In this document: one piece after another, positions 40,902 through 52,731 of the stretch
Layout of the letters: every line of letters starts with the position of its first letter
Numbering within the stretch: position 1 is the stretch's first letter
NCBI GenBank assembly: GCA_946902985.2
Contig: OX336388.2
Coordinates: 135,667,846 to 135,731,845 of the forward strand
Origin: Meconema thalassinum
Lineage: Eukaryota; Arthropoda; Insecta; Orthoptera; Tettigoniidae
DNA length: 64,000 nt
Reading direction: 5' to 3'
The notes under the pieces: model-generated
Told to the model about the DNA's origin: nothing
The model's input: only the letters and a program-made list of their open reading frames with translations
The model's database searches: none
Position numbers and translations under genes: made by a program

Positions 40902-43037
40902 TAGCCTACTTTCGATTTTTGCAAAAAATGAAAGTAGACTTATGAGATCACTACAGGGCGAAAAAAAGTGTGTCTGTCTGTGTGTGTGTATGTGTGTGAG
41001 TCTGTGTGTGTGTGTGTGTGTGTGAGTGTGTGTACTCTGAATGTCTGTCCCCCCCTATCAATTCGAACACGGTGAGCGCAAATTGAACGAAATTTGGTAC
41101 AAAGGTAGCACTAGTAAAGGACACCTCAGTGTCATGTTTTATATCGCCGCCATCTTGACGGAAACGTAATGGCGGCCACACAAATGTTCAAAGCTTAAAT
41201 CAAATTACGACTAACCTAATCATCCGATCTCTACCAAAATTTGCGACTACATACCTTTATGGAGGGAGCATCCTTTGACAAATCTAATAGGTCATTAGCC
41301 TAATAGTTTGCGGATGGCGGCCATCTTTGTGTCAAAATCGATTACCCCTATTAATTCGAACACGGTGAAACCGAATGGAATGAAATTTGGTTCAGAGGTA
41401 GCACTAGCAATGAGCAACCCAGTGTCATGTTTTATATCGCCGCCATCTTGACGGAAACGTAATGGCGGCCACCCAAATGTTCAAAGCTTAAATCAAATTA
41501 CGACTAACCTAATCATCCGATCTCTACCAAATTTTGCAACAACATACCTTTATGAAGGGAGCATCCTTTGACAAATCTAATAGGTCATTCGCCTAATAGT
41601 TTGCGAATGGCGGCCATCTTTGTGTCAAAATCGATTACCCCTATTAATTCGAACACGGTGAAACCGAATGGAATGAAATTTGGTACAGAGGTAGCACTAG
41701 CAAAGGGCACCCCAGTGTCATGTTTTATATCGCCGCCATCTTGACGGAAACGAGATGGCGGCCACCCAAATGTTCAAAGCTTAAATCAAATTACGACTAA
41801 CCTAATCATCCGATCTCTACCATATTTTGCAACAACATACCTTTATGGAGGAAGCATCCTTTGACAAATCTAATAGGTCATTAGCCTAATAGTTTGCGGA
41901 TGGCGGCCATCTTTGTGTCAAAATCGATTACCCCTATTAATTCGAACACGGTGAAACCGAATGGAATGAAATTTGGTACAGAGGTAGCACTAGCAAAGGG
42001 TACCTCAGTGTCATGTTTTATATCGCCGACATCTTGACGGAAACGTAATGGCGGCCACACAAATATTCAAAGCTTAAATCAAATTACGATTAACCTAATC
42101 ATCCGATCTCTACCAAATTTTGCATCAACATACCATTATGGAGGGAGCATCCTTTGACCAAACTAATAGGTCATTAGCCTAATATTTTGCGGATGGCAGC
42201 CATCTTTGTGTGAAAATTGATTCCCCCTATTAATTCGAACACGGTGAAACCGAATGGAACGAAATTTGGTACAGAGTTAGCACTAGAAAAGGCCACCTCA
42301 GTGTCATGTTTTATATCACCGCCATCTTGACGGAAACGTAATCGCGGCCACCCAAATGTTAAAGGCTAAAATGTAATTACGACCAACCTAATAATTTAGT
42401 CTCTACCAAATTTTGCAACAACAAATCTTTATGTGGGAAGCATATTCTGACCAAACTGCTAGATCATCAGTCCAATAGTTTGCAGATGGTGGCCAAGTAT
42501 GTGTGCAAATCGATTCCCCCTATCAATTCAAACACGATGAATCCGAACTGAACGAAATTTGGTACAGAGGTAGCACTAGCAAAAGGCACCTCAGTGTCAT
42601 GTTTTATATCGCCGCCATCTTGACGGAAACGGAATGTCGGCCACCCAAATGTTAAAAGCTTAAATCAAATTTCGACCATCCTAATAATTTGATCTCTACC
42701 GGATTTTGCAACAACATGCCTTTTTGTGGAAAGCATCTTATGACTGACTACAAGGTCATCAGCCTAATAGTTTGCAAATAGCAGCCATGTATGTGTGCAA
42801 ATCCATTCCCCAGATCAATTCAAATACGGTGAAACCGAATTGAATGATTTTTTTTACAGAGGTAGCACTAGCAAAGGGCACCTCATATTCATGTTTAATA
42901 TCCCTATAGCACGTTGTATTTCAACAAGCTACTACAACCAACATTCAATTATACTCCTTGAAAAGGACAAAGAGTTATAACAATACCCATGTATTTAGGA
43001 GAAAGTAGGCTATATGTTCTTTACTGAACATCTTGTT
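40902..43037 (+). mobile_element. Tandem-repeat element family A, copy 1 (Helentron/HINE-like)
   Basis: It begins with the sub-terminal repeat TAGCCTACTTTC, which forms a hairpin with GAAAGTAGACTTATG, then a (TG)n tract (40971-41035), then seven 293-bp units. It ends with the inverted GAAAGTAGGCTA (43001-43012) and a terminal hairpin, ATGTTC-TTTACT-GAACAT (43014-43031), before CTTGTT. Sub-terminal inverted repeats, a 3' hairpin, a microsatellite and central minisatellites match the architecture described for Helentron-associated INE elements (DINE-1-like). There is no ORF. Confidence 0.65.
41061..42900. repeat. 293-bp tandem array of family A, seven units
   Basis: ATTCGAACACGGTGA starts at 41061, 41354, 41647, 41940, 42233, 42526 and 42818. 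Each unit contains GCCGCCATCTTGACGG and ATGGCGGCC motifs. The last units are the most diverged. Confidence 0.95.
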
Positions 43038-43627
43038 ATATGTTACATTACACTTTTTCTAATGACATTGTATGCTGATGCAGTTCTGTGCCAACATAAC
43101 CATTGTTTACATCATCACCCTCATCACCTTCTCCAATAGAAAGGCAGACAAGAAGTGGTCATTTGAAAGAGGCCAGACTGAGAAAATACCTGGTCTTTGG
43201 TCGGGGAGAGGGGTGGTCCTTAAATAGAAGTAACAAATACATTGACCTTATGAGGTTTTAAATAGGTTCCAAGAAAAATCGGTCTTTAAGAGGAGCGGTC
43301 TTTTAATAGGGGTGGTGTTTTAGAGAGGTTTCACTGTAGTATAATTCGAAACCATGTCGCGGACCCGATTAGACTAGTTCAAGGGCGGTACTTTGCCCAT
43401 GACATTTCCCTGGTACGGAGGTGATGCAAGCACGGGCATAAACATTTTCAATTTAATCCTCTCAAAAAATAAAGTTTTACATAAACGTGGAATTTTGAAT
43501 TTAAAATTTAGATTAATAATCCTCCCCGCATCCACATGAATGTTATCCGAATCCGAACGTTTGTTATCCGAATCTATTGGCTTTACCATAATATTTTCAT
43601 TTAGATAATATATTAAAGCAACAAAAA

Positions 43628-43954
43628 GCCTCCGTGGCTTAGGCGGCAGCACGCCGGCCTCTCACCGCTGGGTCCGTGGTTCAAATCCCGGTCACTCCAT
43701 GTGAGATCTGTGCTGGACAAAACGGAGGCAGACAGGTTTTTCTCCGGGTACTCCGGTTTTCCCTGTCAAAATGTCATTCCAGCAACATTCTCCTCTACCA
43801 TTTCATTTCATCTGTCATTCATTTAATCATTGCCCGCAGAGGAGTGCGTCAGGCCTGGGCAGCCGGCACAGTTCATATCCTCGCCGCTAGATGGCGGATT
43901 CATTCATTCCATTCCTGACCCGGTCGGAGACTGGAAGCAGGCTGTGGATTTTTC
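43628..43954 (+). mobile_element. SINE family 6 with 12-bp target duplication
   Basis: The tRNA-like head GCCTCCGTGGCTTAGGCGGC and B box GGTTCAAATCCCGG are followed by a body with TCCGGGTACTCCGGTTTTCC and a TTTTT end. ATTAAAGCAACA flanks it at 43612-43623 and 43955-43966. Confidence 0.9.
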
Positions 43955-44104
43955 ATTAAAGCAACACATTTAGTTTTGAGGAGAAAGTCGCTTCCTTAGA
44001 CTTTGTATGTACTTTGCTATGTTTAAAATGAATGTTACACAGCCAGAATTACAACCCTTTTCAGTTCGGAGTGTTAATTGTGCTTAATGACATAATTTGA
44101 ATTA

Positions 44105-44545
44105 CTATTTATTTATTTATTTATTTATTTATCGTATGGCTTTTAGTGCCGGGAGTGTCCGAGAACATATTCAGCTCGCCAGAGGCTGTAGCTGCTTCCA
44201 GCGGGCACCACTAGGGTGAGCTACAAGTTCCATTCAATTTCAAGTAGTTCCAACTTTCGCTACCAGATATCAATGATGCCTAGTGGTGAACGTTGGAACT
44301 TTGATAGAGCGTTACAACGAAATCTAACCTAGAAATTTAGCTCCACACAATTTTAGTCTGTGGAAGGATCTTTTACATGCCATAAATCTATGACATGGGA
44401 CCGCCGGCTTTACTTCCCCTCCGAAGGAAGGCATACTGAAGGATTTTAACGCTGTTAAAAAATCCGACGACTTAGGTCGGATTTGAACCAGCTATCTTGG
44501 GCACAGCAGTTCAGCATGCTACCAACTACGCCACCGAAGCCGACA
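44105..44545 (-). mobile_element. SINE family 1-type copy with a family-2-like tail
   Basis: The minus-strand head is at about 44545 (GTCGGCTTCGGTGGCGTAGT, B box GGTTCAAATCCGACC) and the body is of family 1. The 3' end is CGTATGG next to (ATTT)n at 44105-44132, as in family 2. It is probably a recombinant subfamily. Confidence 0.7.
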
Positions 44546-44586
44546 TAATTGGAATGAGATTAGCTTAAATCATCATCATTTAGCTT

Positions 44587-44960
44587 GCCACGGTGGGTGA
44601 GTGGATAGCGTGCCGGTCTACCAACCCCAAGATTGCAGGTTCGCTCCTGGCCGTGGTAAGTGATTTTTGAAAGGCGGTAAAAATACGACACGCATGTCAT
44701 ACGATGTTGGCATGTCAAAGAACCCATTTGAATTCAATAGGCCGTGTTCATAATGGCAAAATTAATATCGGGAGTTTCCGCCAACACAAAGTTCCTCATT
44801 TCTCTACTAGAAAGCGCTATAGTGTTCAAGCAGCTTAGATATCTAACCTCCTTGACTTTCATAGTGCTTCAAGGAACAACAAAATTCGACATGCAAGCTA
44901 CCCTATGGTTGCAAATTACGAAGCTTGCACCTGGCACCCGAGGCCATACGATATTATTAT
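44587..44960 (+). mobile_element. SINE family 2, forward copy
   Basis: Head GCCACGGTGGGTGAGTGGAT, B-box region GCAGGTTCGCTCCTGG, and 3' end GAGGCCATACGATATTATTA. It is followed at 45003 by an inverted copy. Confidence 0.85.
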
Positions 44961-45002
44961 TATTAACTTATATTTGCCATCTAATAATAATAATAATAAA
45001 AA

Positions 45003-45331
45003 ATCGTATGGCCTCGGATGCCGGGAGCAAGCTTTGTTATCTAACACCCAGAGGGCAGCTTGCATGTCGAATTTTGTTGTTCCTTGAAGCACTCTGAAAT
45101 TCAAGGAGGTTAGATAGGCTAACTAGTAGAGAAATGAAGAACTTTGTGTTGGCGGAAAATCCCGAGATTAATTTTGCCATTATGAACACATGGGTTCATT
45201 AACATGGCAACATCGTATGACATGCATGTCGTGATTTTTGCCGGCTTTCAAAAATTACTTACAACGGCCAGGACCGAACCTGCAAGCTTGGGGTTAGTAA
45301 TCCGACAGGATACCACTCACCCACCGTGGCA
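45003..45331 (-). mobile_element. SINE family 2, inverted copy
   Basis: Reverse complement of the preceding SINE, from CGTATGGCCTCGGATGCC to CACCCACCGTGGC. The two copies are tail to tail with about 40 bases of (AAT)n between them, forming a ~330-bp-arm palindrome. Confidence 0.85.
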
Positions 45332-45589
45332 AGCCCTTTTGTCATGAAAAAAAAAAAAAGAGACATAACGGAAAGAAATGATATGTCATAAATATTCGGG
45401 TCCTGGTAATGATATTCGACAAGTTCGGATTGTATTCTAAAAACTATCCGCAACGCAAATTTACTCCAAATATTATCCGCAGCTTATCCGCATCCACACA
45501 GGGATTTACTTATAAGTCGATAAGTTAAGAAATTATGACTTCTACAAATTCTTTAAATGCGAATAATAATAAATATAAAAAAACTCAGA

Positions 45590-46085
45590 GTGGCTTCGGT
45601 GGTGTAGTTGATATAATGCTGAGCTTCTATGCCCAAGATCGCGGGTTCAAACCCGACCGAAGTCGTCGGATTTTTTAAGAACGTTAGAAATCCCTCAGTA
45701 TGCCTTCCTTCGGAGGGGGAATGAAGCCGGTGGGCCCATGTCATAGATTTATGGCATGAAAAAGTACCTTCCGCTAACTAAACTTGTGGAAGCTAACATT
45801 TGTAAGTTAGTTTGATAACGCTATATTAGTTCCAACGTTCGCCGCCAGGTGCTGACTGCGATGGCATATAGTAGCCACGTCCGCAGCTAGTTGTCGTGGA
45901 TGGTAGCATTTGGTAGCAAAAGTAGGAACTGCTTGAAAAAATTAATCGTCTACAGTCTTTCTACCTGAATCACAGATAACACACACTAATACAGCCATCA
46001 CAATTAACACCGGTTATCAGACAGATTCTACACACACCCAAAGTACACGGGGCTACATGACCGCGTTGTCGCAGCCCCTAAAGGA
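45590..46085 (+). mobile_element. SINE family 1, full-length copy
   Basis: The head GTGGCTTCGGTGGTGTAGTT and B box GCGGGTTCAAACCCGACC make the clearest tRNA-like promoter in the family. The body runs through TATGCCTTCCTTCGGAGGGG to ACCGCGTTGTCGCAGCCCCT and an A-rich end. Confidence 0.9.
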
Positions 46086-46503
46086 AACAAAAAACTCATC
46101 ACTTGAAAGGTTAATTATATAAATGTATTTTTGTAAAATGGAATGACATGAATCTTATGACGAAACATTATAAAGTGGAACTTTGAACCGCTCAATTACG
46201 AAGTATTGAAGTACGTCTAATATCAATACCAGGAAAAGAGCACATGGTTTATTTCAGTAACAGTTATGTCCCAAGTATATAATTCCTCTAGTTAATTATC
46301 CATTTACTTTAAACTAACGAGATGGTAATTACATGTCTAATTAGAGTTGAGAAACTGACAGAAGATGTCAGATGTCAGGCAGCAGACACACCCTCTTCCT
46401 CCCACCAATCAGGAGAGCTCAGCTGATCGTGGAAATCTGTCTCTACACATGGAACGAGGTTACCTGCGGCATGGCCTTGCGCGTTATAGGTTATTGGTCT
46501 AAA
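46086..46503. other. Unassigned interval
   Basis: AT-rich, with no gene or element ends recognised. CTCCCACCAATCAG at about 46399 also occurs near 12642, so some of it may be old repeat. Confidence 0.45.
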
Positions 46504-47012
46504 TATTAAGGACTATGGATGTCGAATTGGCGGGTGAACAGCTAAAGGAAGTAGGTTACTTCTGTTACTTGGGAAGCTAAATAAAACGTGAGGGACGAAG
46601 CAAAGAGGATATAAGAAGTAGGCTAGCACAGGCAAGGAAAGCATTTCTACAGAAAAGGAATCTGTTGACATCGAATATAGATTTAGGTATTAGGAAGTCA
46701 TTTTTGAAAGCCTTTGTCTGGAGCGTGGCGCTCTATGGAAGTAAAACTTGGACTATTCGTGGAGCAGAAAAGAAGAGAATTGAAGCGTTTGAAATGTGGT
46801 GTTACAGGAGGATGAAGGTCAGATGGTTAGATAGGGTTACGAATGAAGAGGTATTAAGACGAGTGGGAGAGGAGAGATGTTTTTGGCAACTGCTAATGAA
46901 GAGAAGAGAGAGGTTGGTAGGACACATACTAAAACACCCAGGAATAGCAAGCTTAGTTATAGAAGGAAGGGTCGAGGATGAGAACAGTAGGGGTAGACCA
47001 AGGTTAGAATAT

Positions 47013-47046
<34 letters not shown>

Positions 47047-47396
47047 TTATTGGTTTTACGTCCCTTTTAACTACTCTGGCTTTTAGAGACGCCGGGGTGC
47101 CGGAATTTTGCCCCGAAGGGGATCTTTAACGTAAATCTACTGACACGGCTCCCTCGCATTTGTGCACCCTCAAATGCCCCCTGACTGCGCCAGGATACGA
47201 ACCTGCAACCTTGGGCTCAGCAAGCGAGAACGTTACCCCTGAGCCACGCAGCCAGGCTAGAATATGTTAAACAGATTGCCTCGGATGTAGGGTGTGGTAG
47301 CTATGTAGAGATGAAACGATTAGCTCAGGACAGGAAAGCATGGAGCGCTGCATCAAACCAGTCGAAAGACTGAAGACTCAAACAACAACACTATAG
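46504..47396 (+). pseudogene. LINE 3'-end fragment of a second family, interrupted by a SINE
   Basis: 5'-truncated ORF2 tail. After one stop near 46580, the frame reads SFLKAFVWSVALYGSKTWTI, then EAFEMWCYRRM, and RLVGHILKHPG, standard post-RT blocks of a common insect LINE. After the SINE at 47018-47253 the same frame resumes (KQIASDVGCGSYVEMKRLAQ … QSKD stop) and the 3' end is CAAACAACAACAC. The copy cannot be active. Confidence 0.85.
47018..47253 (-). mobile_element. SINE family 7 inserted in the LINE
   Basis: The minus-strand head is GGCTGCGTGGCTCAGGGGTA with B box GGTTCGTATCC, and the 3' end is (TTA)n at 47018-47043. AGGTTAGAATATGTTAA (47001-47017) and AGGCTAGAATATGTTAA (47254-47270) are a 17-bp duplication with one change. 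Confidence 0.92.
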
Positions 47397-48544
47397 GGAC
47401 AATAATTTATATTTTCAATTTCGCTGATGGTTGAATCTTCCAGCCATATGCATGTATCAACAAAATTTGTTTTGGAAGTGTTAATTATACTAAAAACCAA
47501 AATTTATCTCTTTATCTCCATGAACTAAAAATAAAAACATTTGAAATTCAAAAGTTTAAATAATGGCAGGTCTAATAAAATTATAATTAAAAATAAATAG
47601 GTTAGCTCATAAAAAATAAAGTTAGTTATTAGGGTTTTAAGGGGCGGAACAACAAGATCATCTGCCCCTATAAAATTAAAATGATAATACTTTTATAATC
47701 TGAATTTTAAGAACTTTAAAATGTTAATGAAAACAGAAATTGATGTTGGGATGAAACAATACATTAAAATTAAGAAGTAAAAGAAATGATTATAAAATTA
47801 GAATAAAAAATAAATTAGCTTATAAAAATTAAAAATTCTATTCTTAATGCTGAGTAAAATAATCAAAAGAATTAATGCCATTAATCTCGAAAAATAATCT
47901 AAAATAAAAATATGCTTGTAGTTATATTATTAAATTAAAAACGATATGCAACTTATTCCTCATTCCTCATTAATAATTCACAGGTCTGGGATGAAAAAAT
48001 TGTTTGAAATTGTTATAGTGATTCTTATGGTATTTTTTGTACTGAATACACAAAAATTAGTGAAAACATTCCATCACTCTTTGTTTACCCACAAATCACA
48101 CATTGAATGATTTACTTTTAAGGTTTTATTAACATACGTACAAACTAAAACCTTACGGTAAAATCTAAATAATAATTTTAAATTATAACATTTTTTTGCC
48201 TAATAAGTTAATTTACAAATTGAGGTTGCCATCATGAGACAGCCTTTCTTTTATTAGAGAAACTAGATTTGCTGCCAGTATGCTGTCTGTGTAACATTGC
48301 ACATAAATAATACTGATATAAAAATGACCTTTTTTTAGGATTTTTCCTAAAAGTTTTACCTCATTTTGTAGACCAACCTTGCGTGATAGAAAAAGAAACA
48401 ACATTATTTCTGAAATCAGCGCCAAAAAAAAAAAAAAAAAAAAAAAATCAGTTATCAAAACTAAAACAATTTTCAAAAATATTTATTTTGCAGGCCTGTG
48501 TAATGAATAAGATTACACATTTGATATCAAATAAGAAAAGGAAA
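47397..48544. other. AT-rich interval downstream of the host gene
   Basis: No ORF of note. It contains a 24-A run (48424-48447). GGGTTTTAAGGGGCGGAACA… near 47632 resembles a widespread insect repeat end, but no boundaries were found. Confidence 0.5.
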
Positions 48545-48576
48545 TTTATTGACAGCGGATTCTCTACAATTTTATT
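48545..48576 (-). promoter_or_regulatory. Polyadenylation signals of the host CRAL-TRIO gene
   Basis: On the minus strand AATAAA occurs at 48576-48571 and 48550-48545, about 40 and 67 bases past the stop codon. Either could end the transcript. Confidence 0.55.
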
Positions 48577-48616
48577 TATAAATATATAGAAGTATTTAAC
48601 AGTCCATTTGTCTCCT

Positions 48617-48768
48617 CTAATCGAAGTTTAACTGTCTGAAGGAGCCCTCCAAACCAAACAGATCCTCTTGAGTCTTAGGTCTCCCAGGTCGCTTCTTCTC
48701 GTTGGAGCAATACTTGGAGTCCTCAATAAAGTAGTCACGGTAGCTATTGACCTTCTCCTTCCACTGGG
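48617..48768 (-). CDS. CRAL-TRIO domain protein, terminal exon
   Basis: 152 coding bases including the TAG stop. The acceptor is TTCTTTTCAACAG directly before 48768. The exon begins with the last two bases of a split Ala codon and reads QWKEKVNSYRDYFIEDSKYC … KKRPGRPKTQEDLFGLEGSF, ending RQLNFD. The basic …RPG-PKT—DLFG-EGSF-L… tail is typical of insect alpha-tocopherol-transfer-protein-like (Sec14/CRAL-TRIO) proteins, which carry small hydrophobic ligands in the cytosol. Phase joins exactly to the exon at 63502-63607. The ORF has no in-frame Met because it is an internal-start exon. Confidence 0.9.
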
Positions 48769-49027
48769 CTGTTGAAAAGAACAAGGGATCATTACCTAAG
48801 GGGGAACATGCAGCTGGTATATACGTATCTACTTGACGTAACGTGTTGGATAAAATTCAAAAAAATTAAAACTAAAAACATTAACAATCAAAGTGTTAAA
48901 GTTAATTATAAATATAGAAATAAAAATAAAATTACAATAATAATAATAAAAGAAATAACTATAACAAAATTATGAAAATAATTGCAAAATCAATTGGAAA
49001 TTGGTTAGTTAATTAATTCAATAAAAA

Positions 49028-50741
49028 AACAAGATGTTCAGTAAAGAACATATAGCCTACTTTCTCCTAAATGCATGGGTATTGTTATAACTCTTTGTCC
49101 TTTTCAAGGAATATAATTGAATGTTGGTTGTAGTAGCTTGTTGAAATACAACGTGCTATATGGATATTAAACATGAATATGAGGTGCCCTTTGCTAGTGC
49201 TACCTCTGTAAAAAAATTCATTCAATTCTGTTTCACCGTGTTTGAATTGATATGGGGAATGGATTTGCACACATACTTGGCCTCCATCTGCAAACTATTG
49301 GGATGATGATCTTGCAGTTTGGTCAGAATGTGCTTCCCACATAAAGATATGTTGTTGCAAAATTTGGTAGAGACTAGATTATTAGGATGGTCGTAGTTAC
49401 ATTTTAGCTTTTAACATTTGGGTGGCCGCGATTACGTTTCCATCAAGATGGCGGTGATATAAAACATGACATTGAGGTGCCCTTAGCTAGTGCTACCTCT
49501 GTAGCAAATTTCGTTTCATTCGGTTTCACCGTGTTCGAATTGATAGGGGGAATCGATTTTCACACAAAGATGACCGCCATCCGAAAAATATTAGGCTAAT
49601 GACCTATTAGTTTGGTCAAAAGATGCTCCATCCATAAAGGTATGTTGTTGCAAAATTTGGTAGAGATCGGATGATTAGGTTAATCGCATTTGATATAAGC
49701 TTTGAACATTTGTGTGGCCGCCATTACGTTTCCGTCAAGATGGCGGCGATATAAAACATGACACTGAGGTGCCCTTTGCTAGTGCTACCACTGTACCAAA
49801 TTTCGTTCCATTCGGTTTCACTGTGTTCAAATTAATAGGGGTAATAGATTTTGACACAAAGATGGCCGCCATCCGCACACTATTAGGCTGATGACCTATT
49901 AGATTGGTCAAAGGATGCTCCTTCCATAAAGGTATGTTGTTGCAAAATTTGGTAGAGATCGGATGATTATGTTAGTCGTAATTTGATTTAAGCTTTGAAC
50001 ACTTGTGTGGCCGCCATTACGTTTCTGTCAAGATGGCGGCGATATAAAACATGACACTGAGGTGCCCTTTGCTAGTGCTACCTCTGTACCAAATTTCGTT
50101 CCATTCGGTTTCACCGTGTTTGAATTAATAGGGGAATCGATTTTGACACAAAGATGGCCGCCATCCGCAAACTATTAGGCTAATGACCTATTAATTTGGT
50201 CAAAGGATGCTTCCTCCATAAAGGTATGTTGTTGCAAGATTTGGTAGAGATCGGATGATTAGGTTAGTCGTAATTTGATTTAAGCTTTGAACATTTGTGT
50301 GGCCGCCATTACGTTTCCGTCAAGATGGCGGCGATATAAAACATGACACTGAGGTGCCCTTTGATAGTGCTACCTCTGTAGCAAATTTCGTTCCATTCGG
50401 TTTCACCGTGTTTGAATTAATAGGGGAATCGATTTTGACACAAAGATGGCCGCCATCCGCAAACTATTAGGCTAATGACCTATTAGTTTGGTCAAAGGAT
50501 GCTCCCCCATAAAGGTATGTTGTTGCAAGATTTGGTAGAGATCGGATGATTAGGTTAGTCGTAATTTGATTTAAGCTTTGAACATTTGGATGGCCGCCAT
50601 TACGTTTACGTCAAGATGGCGGCGATATAAAACATGACACTGAGGTGTCCTTTGCTAGTGCTACCTTTGTACCAAATTTCGTTCAATTCGCGTTCACCGT
50701 GTTCGAATTGATAGGGGGGACAGACATTCAGAGTACACACA

Positions 50742-50776
<35 letters not shown>

Positions 50777-50920
50777 TCACACACACACACACACACACAC
50801 ACAGACTCACACACACACACACACACATACACACAAACAGACAGACACACACACTTTTTTTCGCCCTGTGTTGATCTCATAAGTCTACTTTCATTTTTTG
50901 CAAAAATCGAAAGTAGGCTA
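49028..50920 (-). mobile_element. Tandem-repeat element family A, copy 2 (inverted relative to copy 1)
   Basis: Minus-strand copy of 40902-43037. It has the terminal hairpin ATGTTC…GAACAT (49034-49051), TAGCCTACTTTC (49053-49064), six units of about 293 bp, a (CA)n tract (50735-50850), and GAAAGTAGGCTA (50909-50920). Unit anchors (…CACCGTGTTCGAATT) lie near 49233, 49526, 49818, 50112, 50405 and 50698. Confidence 0.75.
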
Positions 50921-51045
50921 ATATCAAAATTAAATATATAAATAGGAAATTAAAAATAAATATATAAACATTAACATTAGAGAGACAAAATATAACATTA
51001 TTAATAATTATAATTTGAAATAAATTAAAATGTAAAAATACATTA

Positions 51046-52590
51046 ATCAAGTAGTTCCGTGAAGAACTATACAGCCTATTTTCATATATCCTACTTACGT
51101 TAATTGCCACTATCAACATACACAATTTCTGTTTGATTGCTGTAATAGATTCGTAGATATTAAGGACCGACTAAATATTTCGGATGGTCGCCATGATGGA
51201 TTTTATATATGTAGGTCCTAGTGTTATGTACTGTTACATGCAGATTATTGTGAACGTGTAGTATTCAAACTTCAATCGCATAATTAGGACACAAGAAAAA
51301 ACAAGGAGATTTTAAATTTTTTCACAGCTGCCATCTTGAGGTTATGGAAACAATTGAAATAAATTAGATGCCAGTGGATTAACATTCGTATAAGGATTTA
51401 CTGTACCAAGTTTTACTGCACTCGGATGGTTAAATTGCGAGAAACGTCCATGTGAATATTTATAATTCGCGTCACCGCCATGTTGGATTTGTGATTACCA
51501 GGTTATTTAAAGTCCTATAGGTGAACTTAAGTTCATAGCCCCTATGAACATTAAAAAATGCAGTTTGATTGCTAAAATAGATTCGTAGATATTCAGTATC
51601 GTCTAAATATTTCGGATGGTCGCCATGTTGGATTGTTGAATGGATAGGCCATAGAGTCATGTACCATTAAAGGAAAATTATTACGTAGGTTCATTATTCA
51701 AACTTTCACTTCGATCGCATGACTACATCACAAGAAATAAAAACTTAATTTTAAAATTCGCACTGCCGCCATCTTGAGGTTATGTAAACAATTGAACTAA
51801 ATTAGATACCAGTGGATTACAATGTGTATAAATATTTCCTGTACCAGGTTTCAGTGCGCTTGTAGCATTAAATCGCGAGAAAGGTCTATTTAACATTTTC
51901 AAATTCGCTTGGCCGCCATGTTCGTTTTGTAGTTAACCGGTTTTTGAAAGTCTTATAGATGGACTTCCAGTAGTGCCCTTTATCTCCGTACAAAATTTTA
52001 GGGAGATACCGCTAATAGTTTCAGAGATATAGAATGCCGGTGAAATATTTCGCACATCCGCCATCTTGTGATTATGTAAACAATTGAACGAAGTTAGATG
52101 TCGGTGCATTACAATGTATATAAACATATACTGTACCAAGTTTCATTGCGTTTGCTTGGTAAAATCACGAGAAACGTCTATTTAAAAGTCGCAAATTCGC
52201 TTGGCCTCCATGTTGGTTTTGTAGTTACCAGGTTTTCAAAAGTCACATAAGTGAACTTATAGTATTTCCCTCTATCACCATAGAAAATGTCAGGGTAATA
52301 TCGGTAATAGTTTCGGAGATATTGAATGCTGGTGAAATATTTCGCACAGCCGCCATGTTGGATTGGTGAGTCGTAACAAAATTTGAAGGGCACGGTCGAG
52401 GTCGCCGGGAATAGTGCTATGAACTTTCCGAGTTTCATTGAAATCGCTCCTGCCGTTTAGATTTTATTAGGGGGGGACACACACACGAATCACACACACA
52501 CGCGCACACACACACACACACACACACGCACACACACACGGACAAAAGGTGATCTCATAAGCCTATTTTTTCAAAATTGAAAATAGGCTA
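51046..52590 (-). mobile_element. Tandem-repeat element family B, copy 1
   Basis: Same architecture as family A but a different sequence: hairpin TAGTTC-CGTGAA-GAACTA (51052-51069), AGCCTATTTTC (51073-51083), repeats of about 292 bp with CCGCCAT(C/G)TTG motifs, (CA)n (52480-52545), and GAAAATAGGCTA (52579-52590). It lies head to head with copy 2, 141 bases apart. Confidence 0.75.
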
Positions 52591-52731
52591 AAAATAGTTG
52601 ACCTATAAAGGGTTAATGAGCCAAAGTGAAAACGGTATTATTATTTTGATCTTGTACAACAATTATATCCATTTCCAAGGAAGCACTCACATTGAAGCAA
52701 AATTCAAATCGTAACTATTTTTATCCATTTT

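Larger units (their letters stand above)
40546..43336. mobile_element. Pogo/Tc1-type MITE interrupted by a tandem-repeat element
   Basis: Terminal inverted repeats CAGTGAAACCTCT / AGAGGTTTCACTG are flanked by TA (40544-40545 and 43337-43338). Sub-terminal GTGGTCTCTTAATAGGGG-type blocks recur near both ends. Removing the insertion at 40902-43037 leaves about 0.65 kb with no transposase, hence a MITE. Confidence 0.7.

Noticed and set aside
50645..50941. ORF encoding long Thr-His repeats
   Set aside because: It is a (CA)n microsatellite read in frame.
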